Positions 9,942 to 18,819 are shown, counted from the stretch's first letter. The stretch: 64,000 bases of DNA from Lewinellaceae bacterium SD302 (GCA_002591745.1 PDLQ01000010.1:104573-168572); one strand, 5' to 3'. Notes: generated by a model not told the origin, from the letters alone. Made by a program: numbers and translations.

Positions 9942-10058
9942 TTAGCCCTGACGTTGCTTGAACTTCGGGTTCTTTTTGTTAATGACGTAAACCTTGCCTT
10001 TACGACGTACGATTTTGCAATCGACACTACGCTTCTTGACTGAAGGACGGACTTTCAT
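9942..10058 (-). CDS. rpmJ: 50S ribosomal protein L36, cysteine-poor form
   Basis: A 38-residue protein beginning [20 protein letters not shown] and ending NPKFKQRQG is L36. Only one cysteine (C14) of the usual zinc-binding Cys/His set remains, so this is the zinc-independent C-minus form, common in Bacteroidota. It lies between infA and rpsM. Confidence 0.96.
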   Translation of the reverse strand: MKVRPSVKKRSVDCKIVRRKGKVYVINKKNPKFKQRQG

Positions 10059-10110
10059 GGTAAATAATTTATTAGTTTTTCAGAGGCAGAATGTACCTAA
10101 ATAGCCGAGG

Positions 10111-10329
10111 CTATTTGTACCGGTAAGTAATGCGCCCGCGGCTCAAGTCATAAGGACTCATTTCCACGGCCACCTTATCTCCGGGTAAGATTTTGATGAA
10201 GTGCATCCGCATCTTACCCGATATGGTAGCTTTGATCTCGTGGTCGTTTTCGAGCCGTACGCGAAACATCGCGTTAGACAGCGCTTCCTCGATCACTCCA
10301 TCCTGCTTGATCAGGTTTTTCTTAGACAT
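10111..10329 (-). CDS. infA: Translation initiation factor IF-1
   Basis: IF-1 occupies the ribosomal A site during initiation. The 72-residue OB-fold protein begins [17 protein letters not shown] and ends [12 protein letters not shown], typical for the family. The frame extends upstream to 10419 but those residues are not conserved. The chosen start at 10329 lies just downstream of a good Bacteroidota promoter (10348-10379), so the infA-rplQ segment probably has its own transcript after the two inserted genes. Confidence 0.96.
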   Translation of the reverse strand: MSKKNLIKQDGVIEEALSNAMFRVRLENDHEIKATISGKMRMHFIKILPGDKVAVEMSPYDLSRGRITYRYK

Positions 10330-10347
10330 AGTTGAAATTTCGGAGGG

Positions 10348-10379
10348 CAAAGGTAACAATAATTTGAGACTTACACAAA
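10348..10379 (-). promoter_or_regulatory. Bacteroidota-type promoter of infA
   Basis: On the minus strand TTTG (10376-10379), 20 bases, then TACCTTTG (10348-10355) matches the Bacteroidota -33/-7 consensus TTTG-N19-TAnnTTTG. It sits about 20 bases upstream of infA. Confidence 0.7.
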
Positions 10380-10385
10380 TGACAA

Positions 10386-10416
10386 CAAAGTTATTTGTCT
10401 CCAACAAATAACTTTG
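10386..10416 (-). terminator. Hairpin after the GGxGDGFD-repeat gene
   Basis: CAAAGTTATTTGT, 5-base loop, ACAAATAACTTTG: a perfect 13-bp AT-rich stem 60 bases after the stop at 10477 and just before the infA promoter. On the minus strand it is followed by TTGTCATTTG, a weak T tract. It may separate the inserted genes from infA. Confidence 0.5.
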
Positions 10417-10476
10417 CAAACCAGGGATTGCGGAGCAAGCAACCCACCTGCCCCGAGATGCAATCCCCGGAATATG

Positions 10477-11736
10477 TTATTTCCCCACTAAGAGAATCTT
10501 CGTCTCCCCTTTTCCGTCTTCACTCTCCAACCGAATCAGATAACTGCCTGGCGACAGTTTCCTGGGCAGTTCAAACCGCCGGGCGGTCTCCGCTACCGGA
10601 TAAAAGCTCCCCATCGTAATGGTTTGCCCAGTAACTCCAATAATGGTATAAGTCACCCGATGATCAGGAGAATAGCCGTGCAGCAATAGGGAAAAGTGCT
10701 TACCGGTATTCGGATTCGGGAACAATTCGAAACTATGCTCGGCATCATCCGGAGAATTGTAATTCACCTCAATCAAATGAGATAGCGCAATCGCTCCGTC
10801 AAAGTCAGTAGTCTTTAACCGGTAAAAGCTACTGCCGTTCCAGGGGTCCTCGTCGCGGGTACTGTAGTGCAATTGCTCCCCGGGTTCACTGAAACCGGCG
10901 GCTTCCACCTCGGAGACAAAATCAAAATCAAGCCCTTCTCGCGTTTTCTCAATCGTGAAAAAATCCGTATCCAACTCATCTTCGGTGACCCAACGAAGCA
11001 AAACGAAGGTCGCTTCCGGAATGGCTTCGAAGGAGATCAGCGTCAGGGGCAAGGGGACTACCCCACTCAATTGAGTGACGTCAAAGCCATCACCCGCTCC
11101 GCCACCGTACAGTACGGCCAGCGACTGCCCGTCTAAACCAAAACCGCCACCGTTCAGGTCGAAGCCATCTCCTGCTCCGCCTCCGTAAAGCATCGATATG
11201 TCCTCCCCTCCTACCAGCACTGCTACTTTGTTAGTAGAAAAACCATCTCCACTGCCACCGGTAAACAGACCGTTAATGGTTTCACCATCCAGTGTAAGGC
11301 TGGCGAAATTTTGGTCGAAACCATCTCCGCCACCACCGGAATACAGCCCCGTAATCTCGGTTCCGTCTAGCGTGGCGACGTAGGTAAGGTGGTCGAAACC
11401 ATCTCCGCCACCACCGGTGTAAAGCGCTGTTAATGTTTGTCCATTCAAGCTGAAACTTCCGCTCAAATGGTCGTGGCCATCTCCGCTGCCACCGCCGTAA
11501 ATGTCTACGAGCTGCCCGGTTACTGCTCCGCCAAACAGTTCCTGGTCAAAACCGTCTCCTCGTCCACCGATATACAGGGCCTGAACGCCGCCAGGCACCC
11601 CGGACAAATCAAGCTGAATAATCAGTACGTTTTCCGCCCCATCCCCGCTACCGCCGAAATACTGGCCGTAGAGGTTACCGGTTAAGCCAAAACACGTGAC
11701 GAACAGCAGGCTTACAAATGTGATTAGCTTTTTCAT
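10477..11736 (-). CDS. Secreted GGxGDGFD-repeat protein with T9SS sorting domain
   Basis: A 419-residue secreted protein. Residues 1-25 are a signal peptide (MKKLITFVSLLFVTCFGLTG...GQ). Residues 26 to about 215 are eight repeats of the type YxGGxGDGFDxxxxxxxLDGxxIxxL, six of them 25-26 residues long. The Gly/Asp pattern resembles calcium-binding turns, but that is inference. Next comes the LPLTLISFEAIPE...LLRWVTEDELDTDFFTIEKT domain frequent before T9SS tails, then a type-A sorting domain (ELFPNPNTGKHFSLLL... GSYLIRLES). The start at 11736 is chosen for the signal peptide. Repeat six carries a dispersed motif copy that changes GDGFD to GDGFS. The location, between map and infA, is unusual. 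Confidence 0.85.
   Translation of the reverse strand: MKKLITFVSLLFVTCFGLTGNLYGQYFGGSGDGAENVLIIQLDLSGVPGGVQALYIGGRGDGFDQELFGGAVTGQLVDIYGGGSGDGHDHLSGSFSLNGQTLTALYTGGGGDGFDHLTYVATLDGTEITGLYSGGGGDGFDQNFASLTLDGETINGLFTGGSGDGFSTNKVAVLVGGEDISMLYGGGAGDGFDLNGGGFGLDGQSLAVLYGGGAGDGFDVTQLSGVVPLPLTLISFEAIPEATFVLLRWVTEDELDTDFFTIEKTREGLDFDFVSEVEAAGFSEPGEQLHYSTRDEDPWNGSSFYRLKTTDFDGAIALSHLIEVNYNSPDDAEHSFELFPNPNTGKHFSLLLHGYSPDHRVTYTIIGVTGQTITMGSFYPVAETARRFELPRKLSPGSYLIRLESEDGKGETKILLVGK
11218..11236 (-). repeat. Dispersed motif copy 4
   Basis: Minus-strand reading TACTAACAAAGTAGCAGTG, core 11221-11230 (T replaces the first G). It lies in frame inside repeat six of the GGxGDGFD protein and encodes TNKVAV. Confidence 0.9.
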
Positions 11737-11743
11737 GGGCCAC

Positions 11744-13240
11744 CTATTGAGCGGTACGCCCGCCCCGGAAGCCAAGTCGCGTATTGCCGTTAGTAATTTC
11801 GTTGCTCGCATCGTTACGGTCACTCACGTAAATAAACGGCACGTTATTAGCGTAACTGCCGCCGCGATAGCCGATTCCCAACGCACCCGCCGGCCAATTC
11901 ACTACATTCGCGTCACCAGCAGCGGTAATTAATCCGTCTCCGTGCTCGCCTGAAAAAGCCCGACCGCTTGGGTTGCCGACCGTGATACAGCGCTCGTAAA
12001 GGTTGCCCGTCAGTTCCATGACCCCGTAGTAGGAGCCACCGCTCTCCTCCCGGCTGTTGTTCACCGCGCTGGCAGCAAGTATCCCTACTCGTTTGGGCCC
12101 CGATGGTGCACCGCCAGTAATAGTATATACTGCATTACCCACTCCCGTACCAGGATTACTGATGCCTTCCTCCGGTGTACCAATGTTGGTATACTCGTAA
12201 GGGACATTGTGAATGTTGCCATTTCCCCAGGCGAACTCTCCGTTCACCGCAGGTAATGGCCCACGGCAGGCCTTTTCGTATTCCAGCTCGGTGATAGGCC
12301 GCAAACCGGACCAGTCCAGGTATGGCAGGATCATTTCCGCCGCAACGTAGTTCAGGGCCACGTTGGGTAAAGTAGTAGTGGCATTTCCGGCGTCCGGCCA
12401 ACTGATTGCATTACGGGCGAATTCATCATCCGTGTTTTTCCCCATTGTTCCCGTTACGTCCAGGTTGGCTTTTTGAGCCTGAGTCAGTGTATTGAAAAAG
12501 CTGACCCACTGGTCCTGGGTCACTTCATATTTCATTACGTAGAAAGCGTCGAACCCCTTGGGGAAAGCGGCCGGGATCGGACCCAGTTGATCTCCCACAT
12601 CCTCGGGCGCAGAACCCTCAGTGTTGTCGTAAAACAGATCGCCTTCGGTATCGCTTACGGTAATGGCAGCCTCACTGGTCACCTCGTAGGGTACCCGAAA
12701 CACGAAAGGAAAGGAGGCTGAAAGCGTGTAAAAGTTACCATTCATATTCGATTGATCGAAGGCATTCGTGCCTACGAAAAAGGAACTCTCGGGTACGTAG
12801 ACCATCTCGATGGCAAATACCTGGATATCGACTATTGCGGAAACATCCACGCCGTCGGCTTCGTAATCCCACCGCAATTCAATGTCAGTATAGCTTACGT
12901 CGCCGGAACCATCCGCGCTGCGGTAAATGAAAGCCCCGACGTTGTCGGTCGGCTCCACCGTGGCACCGCCCGGTGCCACCTGCCCGCCGGCGTTGATGGT
13001 ACAGTGCTGCCAGTTGTTGCCGTTCACCCGGTATTTGGCAAATACCCAGGCGGCATCGTAGTTGGATGGCCCCACGCTGATGCGCCAGGAATTTTCCCAA
13101 CTGAGGTCAAATTTGATCTGGGTAGTGCCCGCCCCGGCGTTCTGACCGGTCAGGCTGACGTTGGTTACCTCTATGTTATTGGCCCACAGGCCACTGAGTA
13201 CCAAGATGGAGAAAAGTAAAAGGAGGTTAAATCGCTGCAT
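11744..13240 (-). CDS. Secreted SUMF1-like domain protein, catalytic cysteines absent
   Basis: A 498-residue protein with a signal peptide (MQRFNLLLLFSILVLSGLWA). Residues about 20-140 form a beta-rich domain. The rest resembles the SUMF1 (formylglycine-generating-enzyme) fold: FDAFYVMKYEVTQDQWVSFF near residue 230, ELEYEKACRG, YGVMELTGNLYER and the terminal GYRGGSY...SDRNDASN...TRLGFRGGR. The cysteine pair that catalyses formylglycine formation is missing from the C-terminal GGSY...R region, so sulfatase maturation is unlikely. Many SUMF1-like domains bind ligands or act in the cell envelope instead. It ends 7 bases before the GGxGDGFD gene, so the two are probably co-transcribed. Confidence 0.8.
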   Translation of the reverse strand: MQRFNLLLLFSILVLSGLWANNIEVTNVSLTGQNAGAGTTQIKFDLSWENSWRISVGPSNYDAAWVFAKYRVNGNNWQHCTINAGGQVAPGGATVEPTDNVGAFIYRSADGSGDVSYTDIELRWDYEADGVDVSAIVDIQVFAIEMVYVPESSFFVGTNAFDQSNMNGNFYTLSASFPFVFRVPYEVTSEAAITVSDTEGDLFYDNTEGSAPEDVGDQLGPIPAAFPKGFDAFYVMKYEVTQDQWVSFFNTLTQAQKANLDVTGTMGKNTDDEFARNAISWPDAGNATTTLPNVALNYVAAEMILPYLDWSGLRPITELEYEKACRGPLPAVNGEFAWGNGNIHNVPYEYTNIGTPEEGISNPGTGVGNAVYTITGGAPSGPKRVGILAASAVNNSREESGGSYYGVMELTGNLYERCITVGNPSGRAFSGEHGDGLITAAGDANVVNWPAGALGIGYRGGSYANNVPFIYVSDRNDASNEITNGNTRLGFRGGRTAQ

Positions 13241-13285
13241 TTTTAAGGGATTGTTTGTCCCTTTATGCGGCGATAACGCGGAGCG

Positions 13286-14146
13286 TTACACCGGCTGGTA
13301 CCGCCAAACCAGCTCATCGTCCAGATTATCCACGAATTTCAGATTCGGATTATTCCGGATCGCTTCTTCAATCGGCCGGTGGTCACTCATCAGATCGGCC
13401 GGTTCGCCGCCTTTGGTGATGGCTACGCTGTGTTCGTAGTGGGCACTGGGTTTGCGGTCTTTGGTAACGATCGTCCAGCCGTCGGGTTTACTGAGTACGT
13501 TCTTGGTACCGAGGTTGATCATCGGCTCGATGGCGATCACTAAGCCTTCGCGCAGGACCGGCCCCCTACCCCGTTTGCCGAAATTGGGTACGTCCGGTGC
13601 TTCGTGCAAGCTGCGGCCCAGGCCGTGGCCCACCAATTCGCGTACCACCCCATATTTGTGCTTGCGTTCCGTGTAGCTCTGGACCGCGAAACTGATGTCA
13701 CCCGTCCGGTTACCGGCGCGTGCCTGGTCGATACCCAGATAGAGGGCGTGCTTGGTTCGGCGGCAGAGATCCATCGTTTCTTCGGCCACGTCGCCTACGC
13801 AGAAAGTGTAAGCGGCGTCTCCGTAAAAGTCGTTCATATAGGTCCCGCAGTCGATACTCAGGATATCACCGTCCTTAAAGACCTGATTCTTATCCGGCAG
13901 TCCATGGACTACTTCCTCGTTCTGGCTGACCAGTAAGGTAGACGGGCATCCGTAAAGACCCTTAAATCCTGGAACGGCACCATGATCGCGAATGAACTCC
14001 TCTGCGAAAGTGTCAATTTCCAGTCCGGTCATCCCCGGCTTCAGCATCTTACCCACTTCGGTCAGGGTCTTGGAGACCAGCAGACAGCTCTGGCGGATCA
14101 ATTCGATCTCTTCCGGTGTCTTGAATTCCATTTTACGTACGGCCAT
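13286..14146 (-). CDS. map: Methionine aminopeptidase, type I
   Basis: Removes the N-terminal methionine from new proteins. The metal-binding set is visible: DCGTYMNDFYGD (two Asp), VGHGLG (His), IEPM (Glu) and AHYEHSVAI (Glu). There is no N-terminal zinc-finger extension, which fits type I. The start could be 14146 or the ATG at 14131 (MEFKTPEEIELI), which matches the family better. It follows secY across a 700-base spacer rather than the usual short gap. Confidence 0.94.
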   Translation of the reverse strand: MAVRKMEFKTPEEIELIRQSCLLVSKTLTEVGKMLKPGMTGLEIDTFAEEFIRDHGAVPGFKGLYGCPSTLLVSQNEEVVHGLPDKNQVFKDGDILSIDCGTYMNDFYGDAAYTFCVGDVAEETMDLCRRTKHALYLGIDQARAGNRTGDISFAVQSYTERKHKYGVVRELVGHGLGRSLHEAPDVPNFGKRGRGPVLREGLVIAIEPMINLGTKNVLSKPDGWTIVTKDRKPSAHYEHSVAITKGGEPADLMSDHRPIEEAIRNNPNLKFVDNLDDELVWRYQPV

Positions 14147-14341
14147 GGGAAGTGGGATTGAGTTTTGAGTTTTCGGGGAATTAGGTTGATTGATTAATAG
14201 TTATTTGGGCTAAGGCGGCCAGCTCGTCGGCCGAAGCGGATACTTGTGGCCTAGTTCGTTCGCCGAACCGGATTGAAGATCAACCAATCATCAATTTTCA
14301 GGATGGTTGGTCTAATTCATCCGATGCTTTAAAATTGTTAT

Positions 14342-14360
14342 GGCTAACAAAGTAGCAGTG
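14342..14360 (+). repeat. Dispersed motif copy 5
   Basis: Reads GGCTAACAAAGTAGCAGTG, core 14348-14357, intergenic. It faces copy 6 about 380 bases downstream. Confidence 0.9.
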
Positions 14361-14738
14361 CTGATGTTGAGCCGATTGTTGACGCTAGCGGACTTTAGGT
14401 TAAATGGCGGCAAAGATAGCATTTTGAACTTGCCGGAGGAAATAGTCTATGTCTATCTAATCTACCTTCTATATACTGTCAGATAGAATACGAAATCCCT
14501 TTTAAATCTGCAATTACGACTTTCTGAAAAATTTAATTTCGAAATTCAATCTGATTCTTCCATATTAAATGAAGCTATAGTAGATTTCTAGAATTTTCAC
14601 ACCTTATTATCACGTATTAGTTTTTCTCAAGCACTAACACAAGCAGGGAAAACTTCTATTAACAACTCGCCACGTCGGTTCGGAGGTCCTCCACCATGGT
14701 ATTTAGCTTCGGCCGCTAGCTAGAAGCCTCACTGGAGT

Positions 14739-14756
14739 CTTTGCTACTTTGAAGCC
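14739..14756 (-). repeat. Dispersed motif copy 6
   Basis: Minus-strand reading GGCTTCAAAGTAGCAAAG, core 14742-14751. This is the short-spacer variant, with a single T between GGCT and the core. Confidence 0.88.
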
Positions 14757-14764
14757 ACAAAAAT

Positions 14765-14799
14765 AAACAAAGGACCACCCCCAAACGGAGATGGTCCTT
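14765..14799 (-). terminator. Probable secY terminator
   Basis: AAGGACCA and TGGTCCTT (14770-14777, 14792-14799) form an 8-bp stem with a short loop. The minus-strand 3' side reads TTTGTTTATTTTT. It lies 54 bases after the secY stop. Confidence 0.65.
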
Positions 14800-14853
14800 C
14801 ATCCAAGCGAGATCATTCAATCATTTTCTCGCTAGATCACTTGATCATTGCGA

Positions 14854-16212
14854 CTAGAAATCGGCACCCAGTTGCTGGATACGGCCACTGCCGCCACGTC
14901 CGATCATCTTGCCGTCTTTCACCAGACCGTCGTACTTGCGCATGAGCAGGTAGCTTTCGATTTGCTGAAGGGTATCGAGGACCACACCTACCATGATGAT
15001 GAGGCTGGTACCACCGAAGAAGATGGCGAAGGCAATATTCACGCCCATGCTGGCTACGATGGCCGGCATAATGGCAATGATGCCCAGGATGATGGAGCCC
15101 GGAAGGGTGATCCGTGAGGTGATGGTGTCGATGTACTCCTCGGTCGGCTTACCTCCCTTGATACCGGGGATGAAAGCGTTCTGGCGGCGCAGGTACTCGG
15201 TGTACTGGTCCGGACGCACGGTCAGGGCGGTATACACGTAAGTAAAGGCTACTACGAGGAAGAAGTATACGATGTTGTAGGGCAGGGAGGTGAAGTCGTT
15301 GAACTTCTGTACCACCCAGCTATTGGCGTCTCCACCGGCGAAGGTCACTGCCGTTGCGGGCAGGAACATCAGGGCCTGAGCGAAGATGATCGGCATTACC
15401 CCGGAAGCATTCACTTTCAAGGGGATAAAATCACGGGCACCAGCGTTGGGCAGGGCACCGCCATCTCCACCACGGCCAACCATGCGGCGGGCGAATTGCA
15501 GTGGAATCTTACGGATACCGGTAACTACCATTACGGTAGCCATAGTAACCAGGAAGAAGCCGGCCATCTCAACTACCAGTAGCAGCAGCTTATCGGAACT
15601 GTCCTGTACCTCAAAGATAAAGGCAGGGATCAGACCTACGATGATACCAACGGTGATCAGGAGTGATACACCGTTACCGATGCCACGGTCGGTGATCCGC
15701 TCACCCAGCCACATCGCGAAGATGGTACCGGTGGAAAGCGTGATAATACCGGTGGCCCAGAAAATAAAGGGATCCACCTGGGCACTCATCGCTCCCTGAG
15801 ACTTGATGTAAGTTAAGTAACCGGCACCCTGCACGAGGGTAATGGCCACCGTAAGGGCGCGGGTGATCTGCGTCAGTTTCTTCCGGCCACTCTCCCCTTC
15901 CTTGCTTTGTAGCTTCTGGAAGTAGGGAACGGCAAAGCCTAGCAGTTGAATAATGATACTCGCCGTGATGTATGGCATGATACCCAGCGCCATGATAGAG
16001 GCGTTATTGAAGGCACCACCCGTGAAGAGGTTGATCAGACCCAGCAGGTCGTTCGTGTTACCATCGGGCGTGTCGAGCGCCGAAGGGTTTACTCCGGGGA
16101 GAACAATGAAGGTACCGAGGCGAAAGATCGCCATGAGCGCCAGCGTAAAAAGGATACGCTTGCGTAGCTCGTCGATACCCCAGATGTTCTTTAGTGTTTC
16201 AAAAAACTTCAT
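14854..16212 (-). CDS. secY: Protein translocase subunit SecY
   Basis: The central pore of the Sec protein-export channel in the inner membrane. The 452-residue protein shows about ten membrane segments and the signatures GIMPYITASIIIQLL and the cytosolic loop IPLQFARRMVGRGG. The C-terminus LLMRKYDGLVKDGK...GRGG is typical of Bacteroidota SecY. It follows rplO by 12 bases in the normal spc-operon order. Confidence 0.97.
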   Translation of the reverse strand: MKFFETLKNIWGIDELRKRILFTLALMAIFRLGTFIVLPGVNPSALDTPDGNTNDLLGLINLFTGGAFNNASIMALGIMPYITASIIIQLLGFAVPYFQKLQSKEGESGRKKLTQITRALTVAITLVQGAGYLTYIKSQGAMSAQVDPFIFWATGIITLSTGTIFAMWLGERITDRGIGNGVSLLITVGIIVGLIPAFIFEVQDSSDKLLLLVVEMAGFFLVTMATVMVVTGIRKIPLQFARRMVGRGGDGGALPNAGARDFIPLKVNASGVMPIIFAQALMFLPATAVTFAGGDANSWVVQKFNDFTSLPYNIVYFFLVVAFTYVYTALTVRPDQYTEYLRRQNAFIPGIKGGKPTEEYIDTITSRITLPGSIILGIIAIMPAIVASMGVNIAFAIFFGGTSLIIMVGVVLDTLQQIESYLLMRKYDGLVKDGKMIGRGGSGRIQQLGADF

Positions 16213-16224
16213 GGTAGATAGGTA

Positions 16225-16671
16225 TTAAGGGAGGGTGATGGAACCACCCGCCTTCTCGATGGCTTCTTTGGCGGAAGCGGATGCCGCGTGAGCGGTAATG
16301 GTGAGCGCTGTGCTGAGTTCACCGCCGGCCAGAATCTTGATCAGATCGGTCTTGCGGACGATACCAGCATCGGTCAGGGTCGTCAGATTGATCTCGGTGA
16401 GATTATGCTTCTCACTGATCTCGTTCAAACGGCTGAGATTGATACCAACGTACTCGGTACGGTTCGGACTGTTGAAGCCACGCTTTGGCAAACGCATTTG
16501 CAGGGGCATCTGACCACCTTCAAAGCCACGCTTACTTTTGTAACCGGAACGAGATTTGGCACCTTTATGACCGCGGGTGGAAGTACCACCACGACCGGAA
16601 CCCTGGCCCCGGGCGATACGCTTACCAGACTTGACGGAACCGGAAGCCGGTTTTAAGTTGTGCAAATCCAT
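16225..16671 (-). CDS. rplO: 50S ribosomal protein L15
   Basis: L15 is a late-assembling large-subunit protein with a glycine-rich basic N-terminus. The start MDLHNLKPASGSVKSGKRIA at 16671 matches the family, whereas the longer frame to 16719 reads through spacer sequence. GRGGTSTRGHKGAKSRSGYK and GFEGGQMPLQMRLPKRGF are diagnostic. Length 148 aa is normal. Confidence 0.96.
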   Translation of the reverse strand: MDLHNLKPASGSVKSGKRIARGQGSGRGGTSTRGHKGAKSRSGYKSKRGFEGGQMPLQMRLPKRGFNSPNRTEYVGINLSRLNEISEKHNLTEINLTTLTDAGIVRKTDLIKILAGGELSTALTITAHAASASAKEAIEKAGGSITLP

Positions 16672-16784
16672 GATTTGTATTTTTGAATGATGTAACGATG
16701 TAACGATAAAATGATACAATGAGGTCTAAACAGAGCTTCTCAATTAGATCAGAAATCATTACTTCACCAAATCATTGTTATGAT

Positions 16785-16964
16785 TTAAGCCTCCTCTACC
16801 TTAATGAGGTGGCTGACTTTTTTGATCATTCCGAGAATCTGAGGGGTTGCCTCTTTTTCTACGGTTTGGTTCATTTTACGCAGACCCAACGCCTTGACGG
16901 TGTCTTTCTGACGCTTGGGGCGATCGATCAGGCTCTTGACCTGGGTGATTTTTACTTTTGCCAT
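16785..16964 (-). CDS. rpmD: 50S ribosomal protein L30
   Basis: The small L30 protein, 59 residues, begins [20 protein letters not shown] and continues with the [11 protein letters not shown] signature. It lies between rpsE and rplO as expected. The start is the ATG at 16962-16964. The downstream spacer to rplO holds AATCATT-type words. Confidence 0.95.
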   Translation of the reverse strand: MAKVKITQVKSLIDRPKRQKDTVKALGLRKMNQTVEKEATPQILGMIKKVSHLIKVEEA

Positions 16965-16979
16965 TGTGTCAGTCGTTTG

Positions 16980-17528
16980 TTACCCTTCAAAGAGTTTTTC
17001 CATGGAAATACCCCGTTGGCGAGCGATCGTCTGTGGGCTGCGGAGTTTCTGCAGCGCGTCGATGGTCGCTTTGATCACGTTGTGGGGGTTAGAGGATCCC
17101 TGAGACTTAGCCAGTACGTCATTAACGCCGGCAATCTCCAGGACGGCACGCATTGCACCACCGGCAATTACTCCGGTACCAGCACTGGCGGGGCGAATCA
17201 GTACCTTACCGGCACCGTACTTACCCAGCTGCTCGTGGGGAATGGTACCGTTGTGAATCGGCACCTTGATCATACTCTTGCGAGCTACGTCGGAGGCTTT
17301 GGAGATAGCTTCGGAGATATCGCGGGCTTTACCCAGACCGTGTCCTACTTTGCCTTTTCCATCACCAACTACCACTACTGCGGCGAAACTGAAGGTACGA
17401 CCACCTTTGGTGGCTTTAGCTACCCGGTTAAGGGAAACCATTTTTTCTTGCAGATCGCTCTCGGCGTTGTTTCCGCGCTTGTCGTTGCGGTCGTTACGAC
17501 GGCCCCGACCTCTTTCTTGCTTAGCCAT
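16980..17528 (-). CDS. rpsE: 30S ribosomal protein S5
   Basis: S5 helps maintain translational accuracy near the decoding centre. The 182-residue protein has a basic N-terminal tail ([13 protein letters not shown]) and the S5 domains with [23 protein letters not shown] and the later [20 protein letters not shown]. Order rplR-rpsE-rpmD is canonical. Confidence 0.97.
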   Translation of the reverse strand: MAKQERGRGRRNDRNDKRGNNAESDLQEKMVSLNRVAKATKGGRTFSFAAVVVVGDGKGKVGHGLGKARDISEAISKASDVARKSMIKVPIHNGTIPHEQLGKYGAGKVLIRPASAGTGVIAGGAMRAVLEIAGVNDVLAKSQGSSNPHNVIKATIDALQKLRSPQTIARQRGISMEKLFEG

Positions 17529-17539
17529 TTTAGCTTAAT

Positions 17540-17893
17540 TTAAAGGTTAAGACCACCTTCGCGAGCACCGTCAGCCAGTGATTTCACGCGTCCGTGATAC
17601 AAATAGCCGCTCCGGTCGAATACGGCTGTTTCAATGCCGGCGGCCTTGGCACGGTCGGCGATAAGTGCACCTACGGCCTTGGCCTGAGCGGCTTTGTCAC
17701 CATCATTGGCAACGGCCGCCTCGTAGCTGGAAGCTTGGGCAAGGGTAGTACCCGCTACATCATCGATGAGCTGGGCGTAAATGTACTTGTTGGAGCGAAA
17801 GACACTCAGGCGCGGACGAGCCGCAGTACCCGAGACTTTCTTACGGACGCGGCGCTGAATGCGCTTTCTCCGCTTAAGTTTGCTCAGTTGCAT
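17540..17893 (-). CDS. rplR: 50S ribosomal protein L18
   Basis: L18 binds 5S rRNA together with L5 and L25. The 117-residue product has [38 protein letters not shown] and the ending [20 protein letters not shown], all typical. It is preceded by an unusually long 240-base gap after rplF. Confidence 0.97.
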   Translation of the reverse strand: MQLSKLKRRKRIQRRVRKKVSGTAARPRLSVFRSNKYIYAQLIDDVAGTTLAQASSYEAAVANDGDKAAQAKAVGALIADRAKAAGIETAVFDRSGYLYHGRVKSLADGAREGGLNL

Positions 17894-18132
17894 TACTTAG
17901 GATTGTTTATACGGCACTAGTGTAAATCCAAGAAGGATAAACCCAGCACCCAATGATACGACACCGAAGTGGGGCGCAAAGATAAACAATTGCGCCCGCT
18001 TTGGCAGGATTACTGTTATTTCTTCTCTTCTTTAAAAATTTACGCGGGTCAGAGAAACTGCTGGTAAAAGCGACTGATAAGGAGCGTTGCCGGCAGTTCG
18101 TTTGACTTTCTACCACGGAACTTTTTAAAGAA
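17894..18132. other. rplF-rplR spacer with a hairpin
   Basis: No gene is supported; overlapping frames lack family features. An 8-bp perfect stem GGGCGCAA/TTGCGCCC (17972-17997) lies here. On the minus strand TATCTTTG (17977-17984) resembles a -7 box, but no -33 box is evident. Confidence 0.5.
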
Positions 18133-18690
18133 TTATTTTTTCGCCGCGGTCTTACCAGCCTTGCGACGAATCTCTTCGCCCTGGAAGCGGATACCTTTTC
18201 CTTTGTAAGGCTCCGGCTTGCGGAAGGCACGGATTTTGGCAGCGATCTGACCGACCAGTTGCTTATCGTTACTGGCGAGCTTGATCGTTGGCACCTTACC
18301 CTTTTCCATGATGGCTTCCACCTTCACTTCTTCGGGAATCATGAAGTAGATAGGGTGAGAGAAACCAAGGGTAAGAATTAGAAGCTGGCCTTTGTTCTCT
18401 ACCCGGTAACCTACGCCTACTACTTCCAGGATCAGTTCGTAACCATCGGTTACGCCAACGACCATGTTGTCGATGAGCGTACGGTAAAGACCGTGAACGC
18501 TGCGGTGACGCTTGCTATCAGATGGACGGGTCACCGTCAGGGTGCCGTCTTCCTGGTTAAAGCCCAGATCAGGATCGACCTGCTGTTGCAGCTCACCCTT
18601 GGGGCCTTTGACCGTTACCAGGTTACCTTTCGAGATATCGATGGTAACTTTAGCTGGAACAGTGATGGGATTTTTTCCAATACGGGACAT
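18133..18690 (-). CDS. rplF: 50S ribosomal protein L6
   Basis: L6 lies near the GTPase-associated centre. The 185-residue protein begins MSRIGKNPITVPAKVTIDIS, has two related domains, and carries the C-terminal signature EPYKGKGIRFQGEEIRRKAGK. Length is normal. Confidence 0.97.
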   Translation of the reverse strand: MSRIGKNPITVPAKVTIDISKGNLVTVKGPKGELQQQVDPDLGFNQEDGTLTVTRPSDSKRHRSVHGLYRTLIDNMVVGVTDGYELILEVVGVGYRVENKGQLLILTLGFSHPIYFMIPEEVKVEAIMEKGKVPTIKLASNDKQLVGQIAAKIRAFRKPEPYKGKGIRFQGEEIRRKAGKTAAKK

Positions 18691-18819
18691 CTCTGTCTAT
18701 TTTTGGTTGGTTTCATTTTGTGGCTACAAATCTGCCTGACCTGATGAAGTCGAACGAGATAGCAGCGCCAAGGAAACCAGATATTGCTAATTAGATGACT
18801 GGTCTAACCGGAAGTTCGA

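Larger units (their letters stand above)
14147..14853. other. Long map-secY spacer with inverted motif pair
   Basis: No credible gene. It contains the inverted pair of motif copies 5 and 6, the likely secY terminator (14770-14799), a TATCTTTG -7-like element on the minus strand at 14411-14418 (no clear -33 box), and ATCATT/GATCA words next to secY. A gap of 700 bases between secY and map is unusual. Confidence 0.6.

Noticed and set aside
11744..13240. Formylglycine-generating enzyme for sulfatases
   Set aside because: The catalytic cysteines expected near the C-terminus are absent.
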